This document shows, one piece after another, positions 1 through 5,809 of a DNA stretch of 8,404 nucleotides. This DNA comes from Streptosporangiaceae bacterium. GTDB taxonomy: Bacteria > Actinomycetota > Actinomycetes > Streptosporangiales > Streptosporangiaceae. The stretch lies in NCBI GenBank assembly GCA_030045295.1, contig JASIGD010000126.1, positions 1 through 8,404 of the forward strand, in the 5' to 3' direction. Below the pieces are notes generated by a model, which saw only the letters and a list, made by a program, of their open reading frames with translations, had not been told where the DNA came from and made no database searches. Both the position numbers and the translations under genes were made by a program. Within the stretch, counting starts at the first letter, position 1, and each line of letters opens with the position of its first letter.

Positions 1-186
1 CCCGACTCGCTGCGCCCTGAGTCCTGCGGTGTGAGGTCGTGCGCCGTAGCGGCTTCGCCGGGCGGGCTGACGGGGCCGGCGTCCGGGTTATCGTGCCGGG
101 CACGTGCTGTGCCCCCGCCGCCTCCGCCGGCCACGATGGCGACCGGGAGGTGATTTGCCGCTGGCGGCGGTGGCCGTGCTGGATGG
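1..186. other. Region without a supported gene, downstream of the receiver-only gene
   Basis: I see no gene with a credible start and domain here. Two minus-strand frames stay open to the window edge, one with a GTG at 134, but at this GC content open frames arise by chance. Third-position G/C in that frame is about 79% by hand count, and the glycine/proline/alanine-rich translation matches nothing I know. A partial gene running off the left edge cannot be excluded. The clearest structure is the hairpin pair at 92-114, listed separately. Confidence 0.5.
92..114 (-). terminator. Possible terminator hairpin after the receiver-only gene
   Basis: Two overlapping stems are visible. One is an odd palindrome, CGTGCC-G-GGCACG (92-104). 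The other is GGGCAC (98-103) pairing with GTGCCC (109-114) over a 5-base loop. They share bases, so only one can form at a time. The structure lies about 73 bases past the stop codon of the receiver-only gene and has no T-tract, as is common for actinobacterial terminators. Chance formation in GC-rich DNA is possible. Confidence 0.28.
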
Positions 187-546
187 TCAGCTCGTCCTGA
201 GGATCCGGCGGATGGCCATGGCCGACAGCTCCGCCTTGGGCAAGAACCCGGTGACCGGGCTTTCCGCGATCAGGTCGGCGTAGTCCGCCTCGGCGTGCGT
301 GGAAATCATGATCACCGCCGCGGCCTGACCGTTGGATGCCAGCTGCCTGGCGGCGTCGAAACCGGATTCCTCGCCCAGGCGGATATCGATCAGCACGACG
401 TCCGGGCCCAGCGCCTTGACGCGTTGGACCGCTTCGGCAGAGGTACTGGCCACCCCGGCCACCGTCACCCCGTCTAGCTCCAGCAAGGTCTGCGCCGCTT
501 CGAGAAACGGCGCGTCGTCGTCGACTATCACGCACCGAAGGTTCAC
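187..546 (-). CDS. Receiver-only (single-domain) response regulator
   Basis: This 119-residue protein is a CheY-like receiver with no output domain. The acidic pocket is Asp9-Asp10-Asp11 (IVDDD), the likely phosphoacceptor is Asp54 in VVLIDIRLG, the switch Ser/Thr is Ser82 (VIMIST), and the conserved lysine is Lys104 (FLPK). It ends right after helix 5. I chose the GTG at 546 because the receiver fold begins there (VNLRCVIVDDD). A longer ATG at 627 would overlap the upstream gene and add 27 non-domain residues. The ribosome-binding site is weak (GGGAAA, 8 bases upstream). It lies 58 bases behind a NarL-type regulator, so the two are probably co-transcribed. Such proteins act as phosphate sinks, relays or protein-interaction switches. 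The partner kinase is probably the HisKA_3 kinase at 5929-7620, which is inference. Confidence 0.86.
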   Translation of the reverse strand: MNLRCVIVDDDAPFLEAAQTLLELDGVTVAGVASTSAEAVQRVKALGPDVVLIDIRLGEESGFDAARQLASNGQAAAVIMISTHAEADYADLIAESPVTGFLPKAELSAMAIRRILRTS

Positions 547-593
547 AGGATCAGTTTCCCAGCGCGCGGCCCCGTCCGCATTGCAGCTAGCAT
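543..593 (-). other. Possible 16-codon leader ORF overlapping the receiver-only gene start
   Basis: Between the NarL regulator stop and the GTG at 546, the minus strand has an ATG at 593 preceded by GAGGA. It opens a 16-codon frame (MLAAMRTGPRAGKLIL) whose TGA overlaps the GTG start as GTGA. That arrangement could couple translation of the receiver gene, whose own ribosome-binding site is weak. The spacing between GAGGA and the ATG is only 3 bases, which is tight, and a frame this short can occur by chance. Confidence 0.25.
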
Positions 594-604
594 CAGTCCT
601 CAAA

Positions 605-1264
605 TCAGGCGGCTTCCAGGAAGGCAAGCACGGCCAGCACGCGGCGGTGGACCTCGGCGGTCTCCGGCAGGCCGAGCTTCATCATGATGCTGCGCACGTG
701 CTTTTCCACCGTGCCCTCGGTCACCCACAGCACCTGCCCGATCCCGGCATTGGAGCGTCCTTCGGCCATCAGCGCCAGCACCTCCCGCTCCCGGCCGGTC
801 AGCTGGCCTAGCGGATCGTCGACTCGCCGGGCCGCTACCAGCTCGGCCACCAGCGCCGGATCCACAGCCGACCCGCCCCGCTCGACCCGTCTGAGCGTGT
901 CGATGAACTCGGCCACGTCGGTTACCCGGCTCTTCAGCAGGTACCCGGTGCGGTGCCCGGCCACCAGCAGGTCCATCGCGTGCTCGACCTCCACGTGCGC
1001 GGAGAGCACCATCACCGCGGTTTCTGGGTAGTCGCGCAGGATCACCCGGGCCGCCTCCAGCCCTTCGGTCGAATGCTTGGGCGGCATCCGGATATCCACC
1101 ACCGCGAGCCCGGGCCGCAGCCGGCCGACCAGCTCCAGCAGCCCGGCCGCGTCACCGGCCTGCCCGACGACCTCCAGCCCGGAGCGGTCCAGCAGGCTGG
1201 CCAGGCCCTCGCGTAGCAGGACGTCGTCGTCGGCCAGCACCACTCGGGTCCGGCTCGTCTCCAC
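605..1264 (-). CDS. NarL/FixJ-type response regulator (REC + LuxR HTH)
   Basis: This 219-residue two-component DNA-binding regulator has a receiver at about residues 5-125 and a LuxR-type helix-turn-helix at about 153-212. The acidic pocket is Asp12-Asp14 (LADDD), the phosphoacceptor is Asp57 in VVDIRMPP, the switch residue is Ser88 (VLSAH) and the lysine is Lys111 (LLKS). The HTH opens with LTGREREVLALMAEG, and its recognition helix is in VTEGTVEKHVRSIMMKL. I chose the GTG at 1264 because the receiver starts directly after it (ETSRTRVVLADDD). The ATG at 1318 would add 18 residues outside the domain. A GATAAT box lies 6 bases before the GTG, suggesting a leaderless transcript. HisKA_3 kinases normally pair with this regulator class, so the kinase at 5929-7620 is the obvious candidate partner. 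Target genes are unknown. Confidence 0.94.
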   Translation of the reverse strand: METSRTRVVLADDDVLLREGLASLLDRSGLEVVGQAGDAAGLLELVGRLRPGLAVVDIRMPPKHSTEGLEAARVILRDYPETAVMVLSAHVEVEHAMDLLVAGHRTGYLLKSRVTDVAEFIDTLRRVERGGSAVDPALVAELVAARRVDDPLGQLTGREREVLALMAEGRSNAGIGQVLWVTEGTVEKHVRSIMMKLGLPETAEVHRRVLAVLAFLEAA

Positions 1265-1270
1265 AGCATG

Positions 1271-1276
1271 ATTATC
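1271..1276 (-). promoter_or_regulatory. Candidate -10 box of the NarL-type regulator gene
   Basis: The minus strand reads GATAAT here, 5/6 to the TATAAT consensus, ending exactly 6 bases before the GTG start at 1264. Transcription would then start at or next to the start codon, giving a leaderless mRNA, which is common in actinobacteria. This fits the lack of a Shine-Dalgarno sequence. The -35 region is poor: TTGTAG occurs, but with a 20-bp spacer. Confidence 0.4.
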
Positions 1277-1342
1277 GGCCCGCACCACGCAGCGGGCTAC
1301 AACGATGGGCCCTCGCAATGGACGATGAGCTGATCCGCGGCT

Positions 1343-1374
1343 CCGTTCGGATCAAAAGCCTTTTGTCCGAACGG
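1343..1374. repeat. Near-perfect 32-bp palindrome upstream of the NarL-type regulator gene
   Basis: The outer arms CCGTTCGGA (1343-1351) and TCCGAACGG (1366-1374) are perfect 9-bp complements. Inside them, CAAAA (1353-1357) pairs with TTTTG (1361-1365) around GCC, with a single unpaired T at 1352. The dyad centre is about 82 bp upstream of the candidate -10 box and the structure begins about 97 bases after the WhiB stop. It could be an operator for a dimeric regulator or a terminator. No T-tract follows, and the AT-rich core inside GC-rich arms favours an operator. This is inference from shape only. Confidence 0.6.
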
Positions 1375-1443
1375 GCCGGGTGCGTGCCCCCGGGCATGCC
1401 GGAGGCTGGCCAGAGGGGCAACACCGCCAGGGACCTTTGATTC

Positions 1444-1456
1444 CCGCCCCGGGCGG
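1444..1456 (-). terminator. Weak hairpin just after the WhiB-like gene
   Basis: The odd palindrome CCGCCC-C-GGGCGG lies 15 bases past the WhiB stop codon. Allowing a 3-base loop leaves a 5-bp all-G/C stem. There is no T-tract. Position and GC content fit an actinobacterial terminator, but the stem is short. Confidence 0.28.
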
Positions 1457-1471
1457 TCCGGCGAGTCGGCC

Positions 1472-1765
1472 TCACCTGGTGCCGGTGATTTGCGCACCAG
1501 ACCGCGGAGCGCGGCGCCTCCGGGCGGCGGCTCGCCGGATCGCACGCCGCTCATCCTCGGTGGTGCCGCCCCAGATGCCCGAGAGGATGTCCTGGTCCAG
1601 CGCCCACCTCAGGCACGGCGTCCGCACCGGGCAGGTCAGGCAGATTCGTTTGGCCTCGTCGGCCTGGCGGAGCGCCGGCCCGGCCGGGCCGACCGGGAAG
1701 AACAGGTCGGGATCGGCGCGCAGGCAGGCAGCATGGTCCCGCCAGTCCGTGCGGTCTCTGTCCAT
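1472..1765 (-). CDS. WhiB-family [4Fe-4S] transcription regulator, WhiB1/WblE-like
   Basis: This 97-residue actinobacterial Wbl protein has all four cluster ligands, Cys14, Cys42, Cys45 and Cys51, spaced C-X27-C-X2-C-X5-C. The turn motif GIWGG (63-67) and an arginine-rich C-terminus (about 72-88) follow. The stretches LFFPVG, GPAL and EDERRA, and the cysteine spacing, closely resemble WhiB1/WblE proteins as I remember them. I chose the ATG at 1765 because it directly precedes the conserved DWRDHAAC region. The in-frame codons before it run back into the upstream dehydrogenase gene. No good ribosome-binding site is visible. WhiB1-type proteins bind the primary sigma factor and respond to nitric oxide or redox change through the cluster; for this gene that role is inferred from the family. 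It lies 70 bases after the dehydrogenase and may be read through from it. Confidence 0.93.
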   Translation of the reverse strand: MDRDRTDWRDHAACLRADPDLFFPVGPAGPALRQADEAKRICLTCPVRTPCLRWALDQDILSGIWGGTTEDERRAIRRAAARRRRAPRSGAQITGTR

Positions 1766-1835
1766 GACCGCGTCAGCCGACGAAGGGCGGGGCGAGCCGG
1801 GAAGGCCGGGGGCCGGTCGTGTTCGTTTCCATCGG

Positions 1836-2744
1836 TCAGCCAGCCACCCGCGTCGGATCGCCCAGGGCCAGGCGCGCGGCGCTGATGTCATCGCGGCCGT
1901 AGCCGGCCTCCACGGCGGTGTGCCACTGGCGGGATAGCGCCTCGAGCATCGGCAGCCTGGTGCCATCTGCGGCCGCGATGGCCAGGTCGACGTCCTTCAG
2001 GGCCCATTCCAGCGGGAACTCCGGCGCGAAGTCGCCGCGGGCGATCTTGTGCAGCTTGGCGCCGGCCAGCGGCGCGTCTAGCGGGCCGCCCTCGATGACC
2101 GCGTCCAGCCCGGCCGGGTCGATGCCCAGCCGGCGGCCCAGCTCGAGCGCCTCGGCCACACCTTCGATCAGGAAGGACAGGTAGCTGTTGACGACCAGCT
2201 TCATCCGGCTGCCCTGGCCGGCCGCTCCCAGCCAGACGGTCTTGCGGCCGATCGCGGCGAACGCGGGGGCCAGGGCCGGTTCGGCCGCGGCCGGGCCGGA
2301 CGCCAGGATGAGCAGCTGGCCCGCCTCGGCCGGCCCCTTGCTGCCCGACACCGGGGCGTCCACGAAGATCACGTCCGGCCGCACCCGGCTCAGCCTGTCG
2401 GCCAGCTCGATAGTCTCGGCCACGCCGATCGTGCCCATCTGTGCCCACACCGCGCCCGGCGCGAACCCCGGCCGGTCATGGGCGAAGATCACCGACGCCA
2501 CGACGTCGGCAGTCGGCAGCATCGTGATCACCACTGGGGCATCGGCGATCGCGTCCTCCGCTGACTCGGCCACCGCCGCGCCCGCGGCCGCGAGCGGCGC
2601 CGTGGCCTCGAGCGAGCGGTCCCACGCCGTCGTGCGCAGCCCGGCCGTGACCAGGTTGCGGGCCATGGCCGATCCCATGATGCCGGTCCCGAGCACCGCG
2701 ACGGCACTGGTCGGCTCGGGCGCGGCGAGCGGATCACTGGTCAT
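1836..2744 (-). CDS. NAD(P)-dependent beta-hydroxyacid dehydrogenase family oxidoreductase (3-hydroxyisobutyrate dehydrogenase-like)
   Basis: This 302-residue cytoplasmic enzyme has the two-domain 6-phosphogluconate/3-hydroxyisobutyrate dehydrogenase architecture at its usual length. The Rossmann motif is Gly19-Thr-Gly21-x-x-Gly24 (LGTGIMG), the substrate loop is DAPVSGSKGPAEAG (129-142), the likely catalytic lysine is Lys182 with Asn186 (GSRMKLVVN), and the C-terminal KDVDLA (250-255) matches the family's cofactor/substrate motif. Lysine at the catalytic position argues against the related imine reductases, which lack it. After the second beta strand it reads WDRS: a hybrid of the Asp typical of NAD users and the Arg-Ser typical of NADPH users, so cofactor choice is open. 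The start at 2744 has a strong ribosome-binding site (GGGAG, about 6 bases upstream). The substrate is unknown. It is the only metabolic gene in the window. Confidence 0.9.
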   Translation of the reverse strand: MTSDPLAAPEPTSAVAVLGTGIMGSAMARNLVTAGLRTTAWDRSLEATAPLAAAGAAVAESAEDAIADAPVVITMLPTADVVASVIFAHDRPGFAPGAVWAQMGTIGVAETIELADRLSRVRPDVIFVDAPVSGSKGPAEAGQLLILASGPAAAEPALAPAFAAIGRKTVWLGAAGQGSRMKLVVNSYLSFLIEGVAEALELGRRLGIDPAGLDAVIEGGPLDAPLAGAKLHKIARGDFAPEFPLEWALKDVDLAIAAADGTRLPMLEALSRQWHTAVEAGYGRDDISAARLALGDPTRVAG

Positions 2745-2820
2745 GAGCGTCTCCCATCCGGTAGTGAATCACCGGCCTTCGGCCCAACTGGGGCCAGGCC
2801 GCCAAGGGCCAGCCTTGCGC

Positions 2821-2843
2821 CCGGCTTGGTGACCCGGCATCAC
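2821..2843 (+). repeat. Left arm of a 23-bp inverted repeat
   Basis: This arm begins CCGGCTTGGTGA and ends CCGGCATCAC. It matches the reverse complement of 2986-3008 at 22 of 23 bases; the only difference is C versus G at 2833. It also contains its own dyad, GGTGA (2828-2832) and TCACC (2840-2844), separated by 7 bases. It lies 77 bp upstream of the dehydrogenase start. Confidence 0.75.
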
Positions 2844-2858
2844 CAGGTTTACGTGATT

Positions 2859-2874
2859 TTGGTGTTCCCGGCAT
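2859..2874 (+). repeat. Third, diverged copy of the TTGGTG-CCCGGCAT motif
   Basis: TTGGTG-TT-CCCGGCAT resembles TTGGTG-A-CCCGGCAT at 2826-2840, differing only in the central one or two bases. It is in direct orientation to the left arm, about 33 bp away (roughly three helical turns). Together with CACCA at 2841-2845 it also makes a CACCA/TGGTG dyad (2841-2864). Confidence 0.55.
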
Positions 2875-2985
2875 TGCGGCTAGCTGGTAAGTTCGCGGCC
2901 AGGGCGCTAGGAGTGCCGGCTCGTCCGCGACAATCCGCGCCCGCCGACCACCGAGCCTGAGGGCCGGCCAGGTCATCCGGACCAC

Positions 2986-3008
2986 GTGATGCCGGCTCAC
3001 CAAGCCGG
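2986..3008 (-). repeat. Right arm of the 23-bp inverted repeat
   Basis: GTGATGCCGGC followed by TCACCAAGCCGG is the inverted partner of 2821-2843, with 142 bp between the arms. The central GTGA-N7-TCAC dyad is kept in both arms. The same bases also form the hairpin at 2991-3009. Confidence 0.75.
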
Positions 3009-3009
3009 C
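2991..3009 (-). terminator. Hairpin after the LAL regulator gene, possible terminator
   Basis: GCCGGCT (2991-2997) pairs perfectly with AGCCGGC (3003-3009) over a CACCA loop. It begins 37 bases past the LAL stop codon. No T-tract follows. It may serve as a terminator, or be a by-product of the repeated operator-like motif it overlaps. Confidence 0.4.
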
Positions 3010-3046
3010 CATGAGGCCAGCCGACCTGTTTGGCACCAGAGTCCGC

Positions 3047-5749
3047 CTATGACCTGCGCGATGACGGCGCGAGCAGGCCGAGAGCACGGGCCCGCTCGAC
3101 GGCCTCGGCACGGCTGTGCGCGTCCAGCTTTTCGTACACGTGCCGCATGTGCGTCCGGACGGTGTTCACCGACACGGACAGCTGGCCGGAGATGTCAGGC
3201 GCCGACAGGTTGGTCGGCAGGAAGCGCAGCACGCGGGTCTCGCTTCCGCTGAGCGGCTCCGTAACTCTGGGGGGGACGATACCCCCCAGGCCCCTGCTCA
3301 CGGGAGGGCTGGCCACCCTCCCGTTCCCCCCCGGGGCCAGCAGGCTGAGGATCTCCGCGATCAGGGCGGCGTGTGAGGTGCGGCGCCGGGCGTGGCGCTG
3401 GAGCAGCTCCGGAGCGGGGTGGAGGACGAAGGCGAAGATCGCGCCGTCGGGCTCGGCGAGATCGAGCGCCTGCTCCAAGGCGCGTCCTGCGGCCGCCGGG
3501 TCGCCGAGTGCGTCGCGGGCGATCGCCTCCAGCAGGAACGCCTGACTCGCCCAGCCCGGGTTGGTCACGGGGGCGGAGCCGTCCAGGACGGGGGCGAGCG
3601 TGTCGGTCGCCGCCCGCGGGTCGCCCTGGGTGAGGCGCAGCGCCGCGAGGGCGGTGCGCAGCTCTCCGCGATCGGTATCGTCCAGCCCGGCGAGTGCTTG
3701 CTCGGCACGTCCGATGTCGCCCAGGCGTACCAGCGTTTGCAGCATGTACGCTCGCATGGGCGCCAAGCGCGGGTGCGCGGCGACGAGCAGGTCGGCCAGC
3801 CGGTCGGCGGCCCCGAAGGCAGCCAGCGCCCTACCGTCATGACCGCGCGCGAGCTCGAGCATCCCGCGGGCCTGGTGGAGCACCACCCCGGCCGCGGGTT
3901 CCACCTCGCCCCGGAGGGCACGCTCGGCTTGATCCAGCAGCGCCTCGGCCTCCTCGAGCTGCATTTGCCAGACCCGGATGGCGCCAAGGCCCACGTAGGC
4001 GACGGCAGCGACCGGCTCTCCGGTCCAGCCATGCTCCCGGGCCAGCTCGATCGCCTGCCCGAACTGCTTGGTCGCGAGCGCGAACGACCGGAAGCTAGCG
4101 GCCCAGCCCCCGTGCGCCAGGGCGCCGACCTCGAGCCACGGCCGCCCGATCCGCCGGGCCAGGGCGCTGCCCTGTTCGAGGTGCCGCTCAGCCTCCGCGG
4201 CCCTCAGCGCCCACAGCTCGGCGGTGCCGAGGGTGACCAGCGCCTGCGCGCGCGTGTCCGCATCCAGCGCGGAACCGGCCTCGGCCGCCTCGGCGGGGGC
4301 CAGCAGCCGCTGCGCCTGCTCGACCACAGCCGGGAGGTCGCCGCGTCGCTGAGCCAGGGACAGCCGCATGAGGGCCAGGTTGACCTGGAAGCGCCCGCGG
4401 CGGTCCGCGGGCACCGCCGTGGCCTCCTGCTCGGCCCGCGCCAGATGGCGCTCCGCCGCCTCCAGGGATCTGCGGAGCAGCTCGTCGGCGGCCATCAGCA
4501 CGGCCAGCTTCGGATCGGCTTCGACCATCTCGGCCGGGAACCGGGCCAGCAGCTGGTGCGCGGTGGCGCCTTGGCCGTCCAGGGTAAGGCCGAGGAAGTG
4601 ATCCGACAGCAGGCGAGCGGCCAGGTCCCAGTCCCGGGCCGCCTGGGCGTGGCGGACCGCCTCCACCGGATAGCCGTGTTCCGCGTACCACCCGGCGGCC
4701 GCGCCGAGCAGGGCAGCCAGTTCGGCCGGCTCGGTGCGCCGCAGTTCCAGTTGCAGCAGGTCGGCGAACAACGTGTGGTAGCGGAACCAGGACCGGCGTC
4801 CGTCCAGCGACACCACGAACGCGCCGGCGTCCTCCAGGTCCTGCAAGATCCGCTCTCCGCCCGACCCGCCCGTCAGCAGGTCGGCGAGCTCGCCGCTGAT
4901 CCGCTCGCACACCGATGTGCGCAGCAGCAGCCGGCGCACCGACTCCGGCTGGTGATCCAGCACCTCGGCCAGCAGGTACTGGGCCACCGTGCGCTCACTA
5001 CCGGAGAATTCCGCCGCGAACTGCTCTGGATCGGGGTGCCTGGCCAGCGACAGTGCAGCCAGCCGCAATCCGGCCGCCCAGCCTTCGGTCCGTCTGACCA
5101 GCGCCGCCAGGCCCGACTCTGACAGTTCTACGCCAGCCGCTTCGAACAGGGCCCGCGCCTCATCGACGCTGAACTGCAGATCGGCGGCACGGATCTCGGT
5201 CAGCTCCCCCTCCAGCCGGAGCCGGTGCAGGCCCAGCCGCATCTCCCGGCGGGTGACCAGCACGAACCGCAGCTCCGCCGGTGCCCGCACCATCAGCAGC
5301 TCCAGCTGAGCGAGCGCCTCGGCCGAGCGCAGCTCGTGCACATCGTCAATCACTAGCCAGAGGGAATCCTCCAGCGGCTCGAGGTCTTCCAACAGCCGCT
5401 CGACGACCGCCCAGCCGTTCAGGTCAGGCGCGCCCGTCAGCGGCCTTATCAGCTTTGACCCGGCGATCGTGTCCCGCAGAGCGTCGAGAACCGAGATCCA
5501 GAACCGCTGCGGATCGGGCTCTGCGGCCTGCACCGCAACCCAGGCGGCGCTGTCCGCCAGGCCGGACTCGACGATCCAGGACCGCAGCAAGTACGTCTTC
5601 CCGCTCCCGGCCGGGGCCGATATCTGGGTGACGCGCGCTGCTCGGTCGAGCCGGTCGAACAACCCCTGGCGGGAGACGATCCGTCCTCTGACAGCTGGTA
5701 CTGGAGCGTGCGAAGTGGCGATGGCTTGGGATCGTTCGGCAGGTATCAT
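3047..5749 (-). CDS. LAL-type LuxR family transcriptional regulator (ATPase + TPR + HTH, MalT-like)
   Basis: This 900-residue protein matches the usual size of the Large ATP-binding LuxR (MalT/STAND) family. It carries a Walker A motif APAGSGKT (45-52), a Walker B motif LWLVIDD (Asp135-Asp136), a sensor-like VLVTRRE (about 164-169), a winged-helix/arm segment, a long alanine/leucine helical TPR-like region (about 350-800), and a C-terminal LuxR HTH (about 833-895) with recognition helix SVNTVRTHMRHVYEKL. Family members oligomerise on binding ATP and an inducer, then activate promoters; the ligand here is unknown. I chose the ATG at 5749. The frame stays open to an ATG at 5908, but the extra 53 residues overlap the promoter and dyad region and look non-coding. 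A GTG at 5758 is also possible. The ribosome-binding site is weak (GTGGG). Residues about 803-832, just before the HTH, are a Gly/Pro linker encoded by two perfect hairpins. Confidence 0.94.
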   Translation of the reverse strand: MIPAERSQAIATSHAPVPAVRGRIVSRQGLFDRLDRAARVTQISAPAGSGKTYLLRSWIVESGLADSAAWVAVQAAEPDPQRFWISVLDALRDTIAGSKLIRPLTGAPDLNGWAVVERLLEDLEPLEDSLWLVIDDVHELRSAEALAQLELLMVRAPAELRFVLVTRREMRLGLHRLRLEGELTEIRAADLQFSVDEARALFEAAGVELSESGLAALVRRTEGWAAGLRLAALSLARHPDPEQFAAEFSGSERTVAQYLLAEVLDHQPESVRRLLLRTSVCERISGELADLLTGGSGGERILQDLEDAGAFVVSLDGRRSWFRYHTLFADLLQLELRRTEPAELAALLGAAAGWYAEHGYPVEAVRHAQAARDWDLAARLLSDHFLGLTLDGQGATAHQLLARFPAEMVEADPKLAVLMAADELLRRSLEAAERHLARAEQEATAVPADRRGRFQVNLALMRLSLAQRRGDLPAVVEQAQRLLAPAEAAEAGSALDADTRAQALVTLGTAELWALRAAEAERHLEQGSALARRIGRPWLEVGALAHGGWAASFRSFALATKQFGQAIELAREHGWTGEPVAAVAYVGLGAIRVWQMQLEEAEALLDQAERALRGEVEPAAGVVLHQARGMLELARGHDGRALAAFGAADRLADLLVAAHPRLAPMRAYMLQTLVRLGDIGRAEQALAGLDDTDRGELRTALAALRLTQGDPRAATDTLAPVLDGSAPVTNPGWASQAFLLEAIARDALGDPAAAGRALEQALDLAEPDGAIFAFVLHPAPELLQRHARRRTSHAALIAEILSLLAPGGNGRVASPPVSRGLGGIVPPRVTEPLSGSETRVLRFLPTNLSAPDISGQLSVSVNTVRTHMRHVYEKLDAHSRAEAVERARALGLLAPSSRRS
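3267..3324 (-). repeat. Two tandem perfect hairpins inside the LAL coding sequence
   Basis: Hairpin 1: CTGGGGGG (3267-3274) pairs with CCCCCCAG (3282-3289) over a 7-base loop. Hairpin 2: ACGGGAGGG (3300-3308) pairs with CCCTCCCGT (3316-3324) over CTGGCCA. Both are perfect stems of 8 and 9 bp, only 10 bases apart. They encode the flexible linker just ahead of the HTH and stay in frame. Runs of seven G (3269-3275) and seven C (3326-3332) are part of, or next to, the structure. This looks like a small palindromic element tolerated in a linker. Confidence 0.7.
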
Positions 5750-5780
5750 GGCGCCCACTGTGTGATCGACAGGGTTACTA

Positions 5781-5809
5781 CCTATAGCTGACGATCGCCT
5801 ACCTGACCA
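5781..5809 (-). promoter_or_regulatory. Candidate sigma-70-type promoter of the LAL regulator gene
   Basis: The minus strand shows TGGTCA (5809-5804, 4/6 to TTGACA), a 17-bp spacer, and TATAGG (5786-5781, 4/6 to TATAAT). Transcription would start near 5774, about 25 bases before the ATG at 5749. Spacing and position are ideal; the box matches are moderate. Confidence 0.45.

Larger units (their letters stand above)
2745..3046. other. 302-bp intergenic region rich in repeated dyads
   Basis: This gap separates the LAL regulator stop from the dehydrogenase start. It holds an inverted repeat with 23-bp arms (2821-2843 and 2986-3008), a third related copy (2859-2874), and GTGAATCAC (2764-2772) close to the dehydrogenase start. 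I could not settle on a promoter: no pair of boxes with normal spacing and good matches was found. Open frames crossing it look like chance reading in GC-rich DNA. Confidence 0.6.

Noticed and set aside
1..134. Open minus-strand frame from a GTG at 134 to the left edge
   Set aside because: It has no ribosome-binding site and no recognisable sequence, third-position G/C is only about 79%, and a second frame is equally open. It is not enough to call a partial gene.
1766..1966. N-terminal extension of the WhiB-like protein to an ATG at 1966
   Set aside because: It overlaps the dehydrogenase coding sequence, and the Arg/Pro/Ala-rich residues are unlike any WhiB N-terminus. The ATG at 1765 precedes the conserved core.
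1888..2448. 186-codon alternative minus-strand frame inside the dehydrogenase gene
   Set aside because: It is a Gly/Arg/Ala-rich frame-shifted reading. The main frame has all the dehydrogenase motifs and a strong ribosome-binding site.
2828..2844. CRP/FNR-type binding site suggested by GTGA...TCAC
   Set aside because: CRP sites have a 6-base spacer between GTGA and TCAC. Here it is 7 in both copies, so I keep it only as an unassigned operator-like dyad.
2734..3111. 125-codon minus-strand frame spanning the intergenic gap before the dehydrogenase
   Set aside because: It overlaps the LAL 3' end and the dehydrogenase start, has no recognisable domain or good ribosome-binding site, and crosses the repeated dyads.
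3392..5122. A 576-codon open frame on the plus strand, antisense to the LAL gene
   Set aside because: Long antisense frames are expected opposite GC-rich genes. Its translation is Arg/Gly/Gln-rich with no recognisable domain, while the minus strand encodes clear Walker, TPR-like and HTH motifs.
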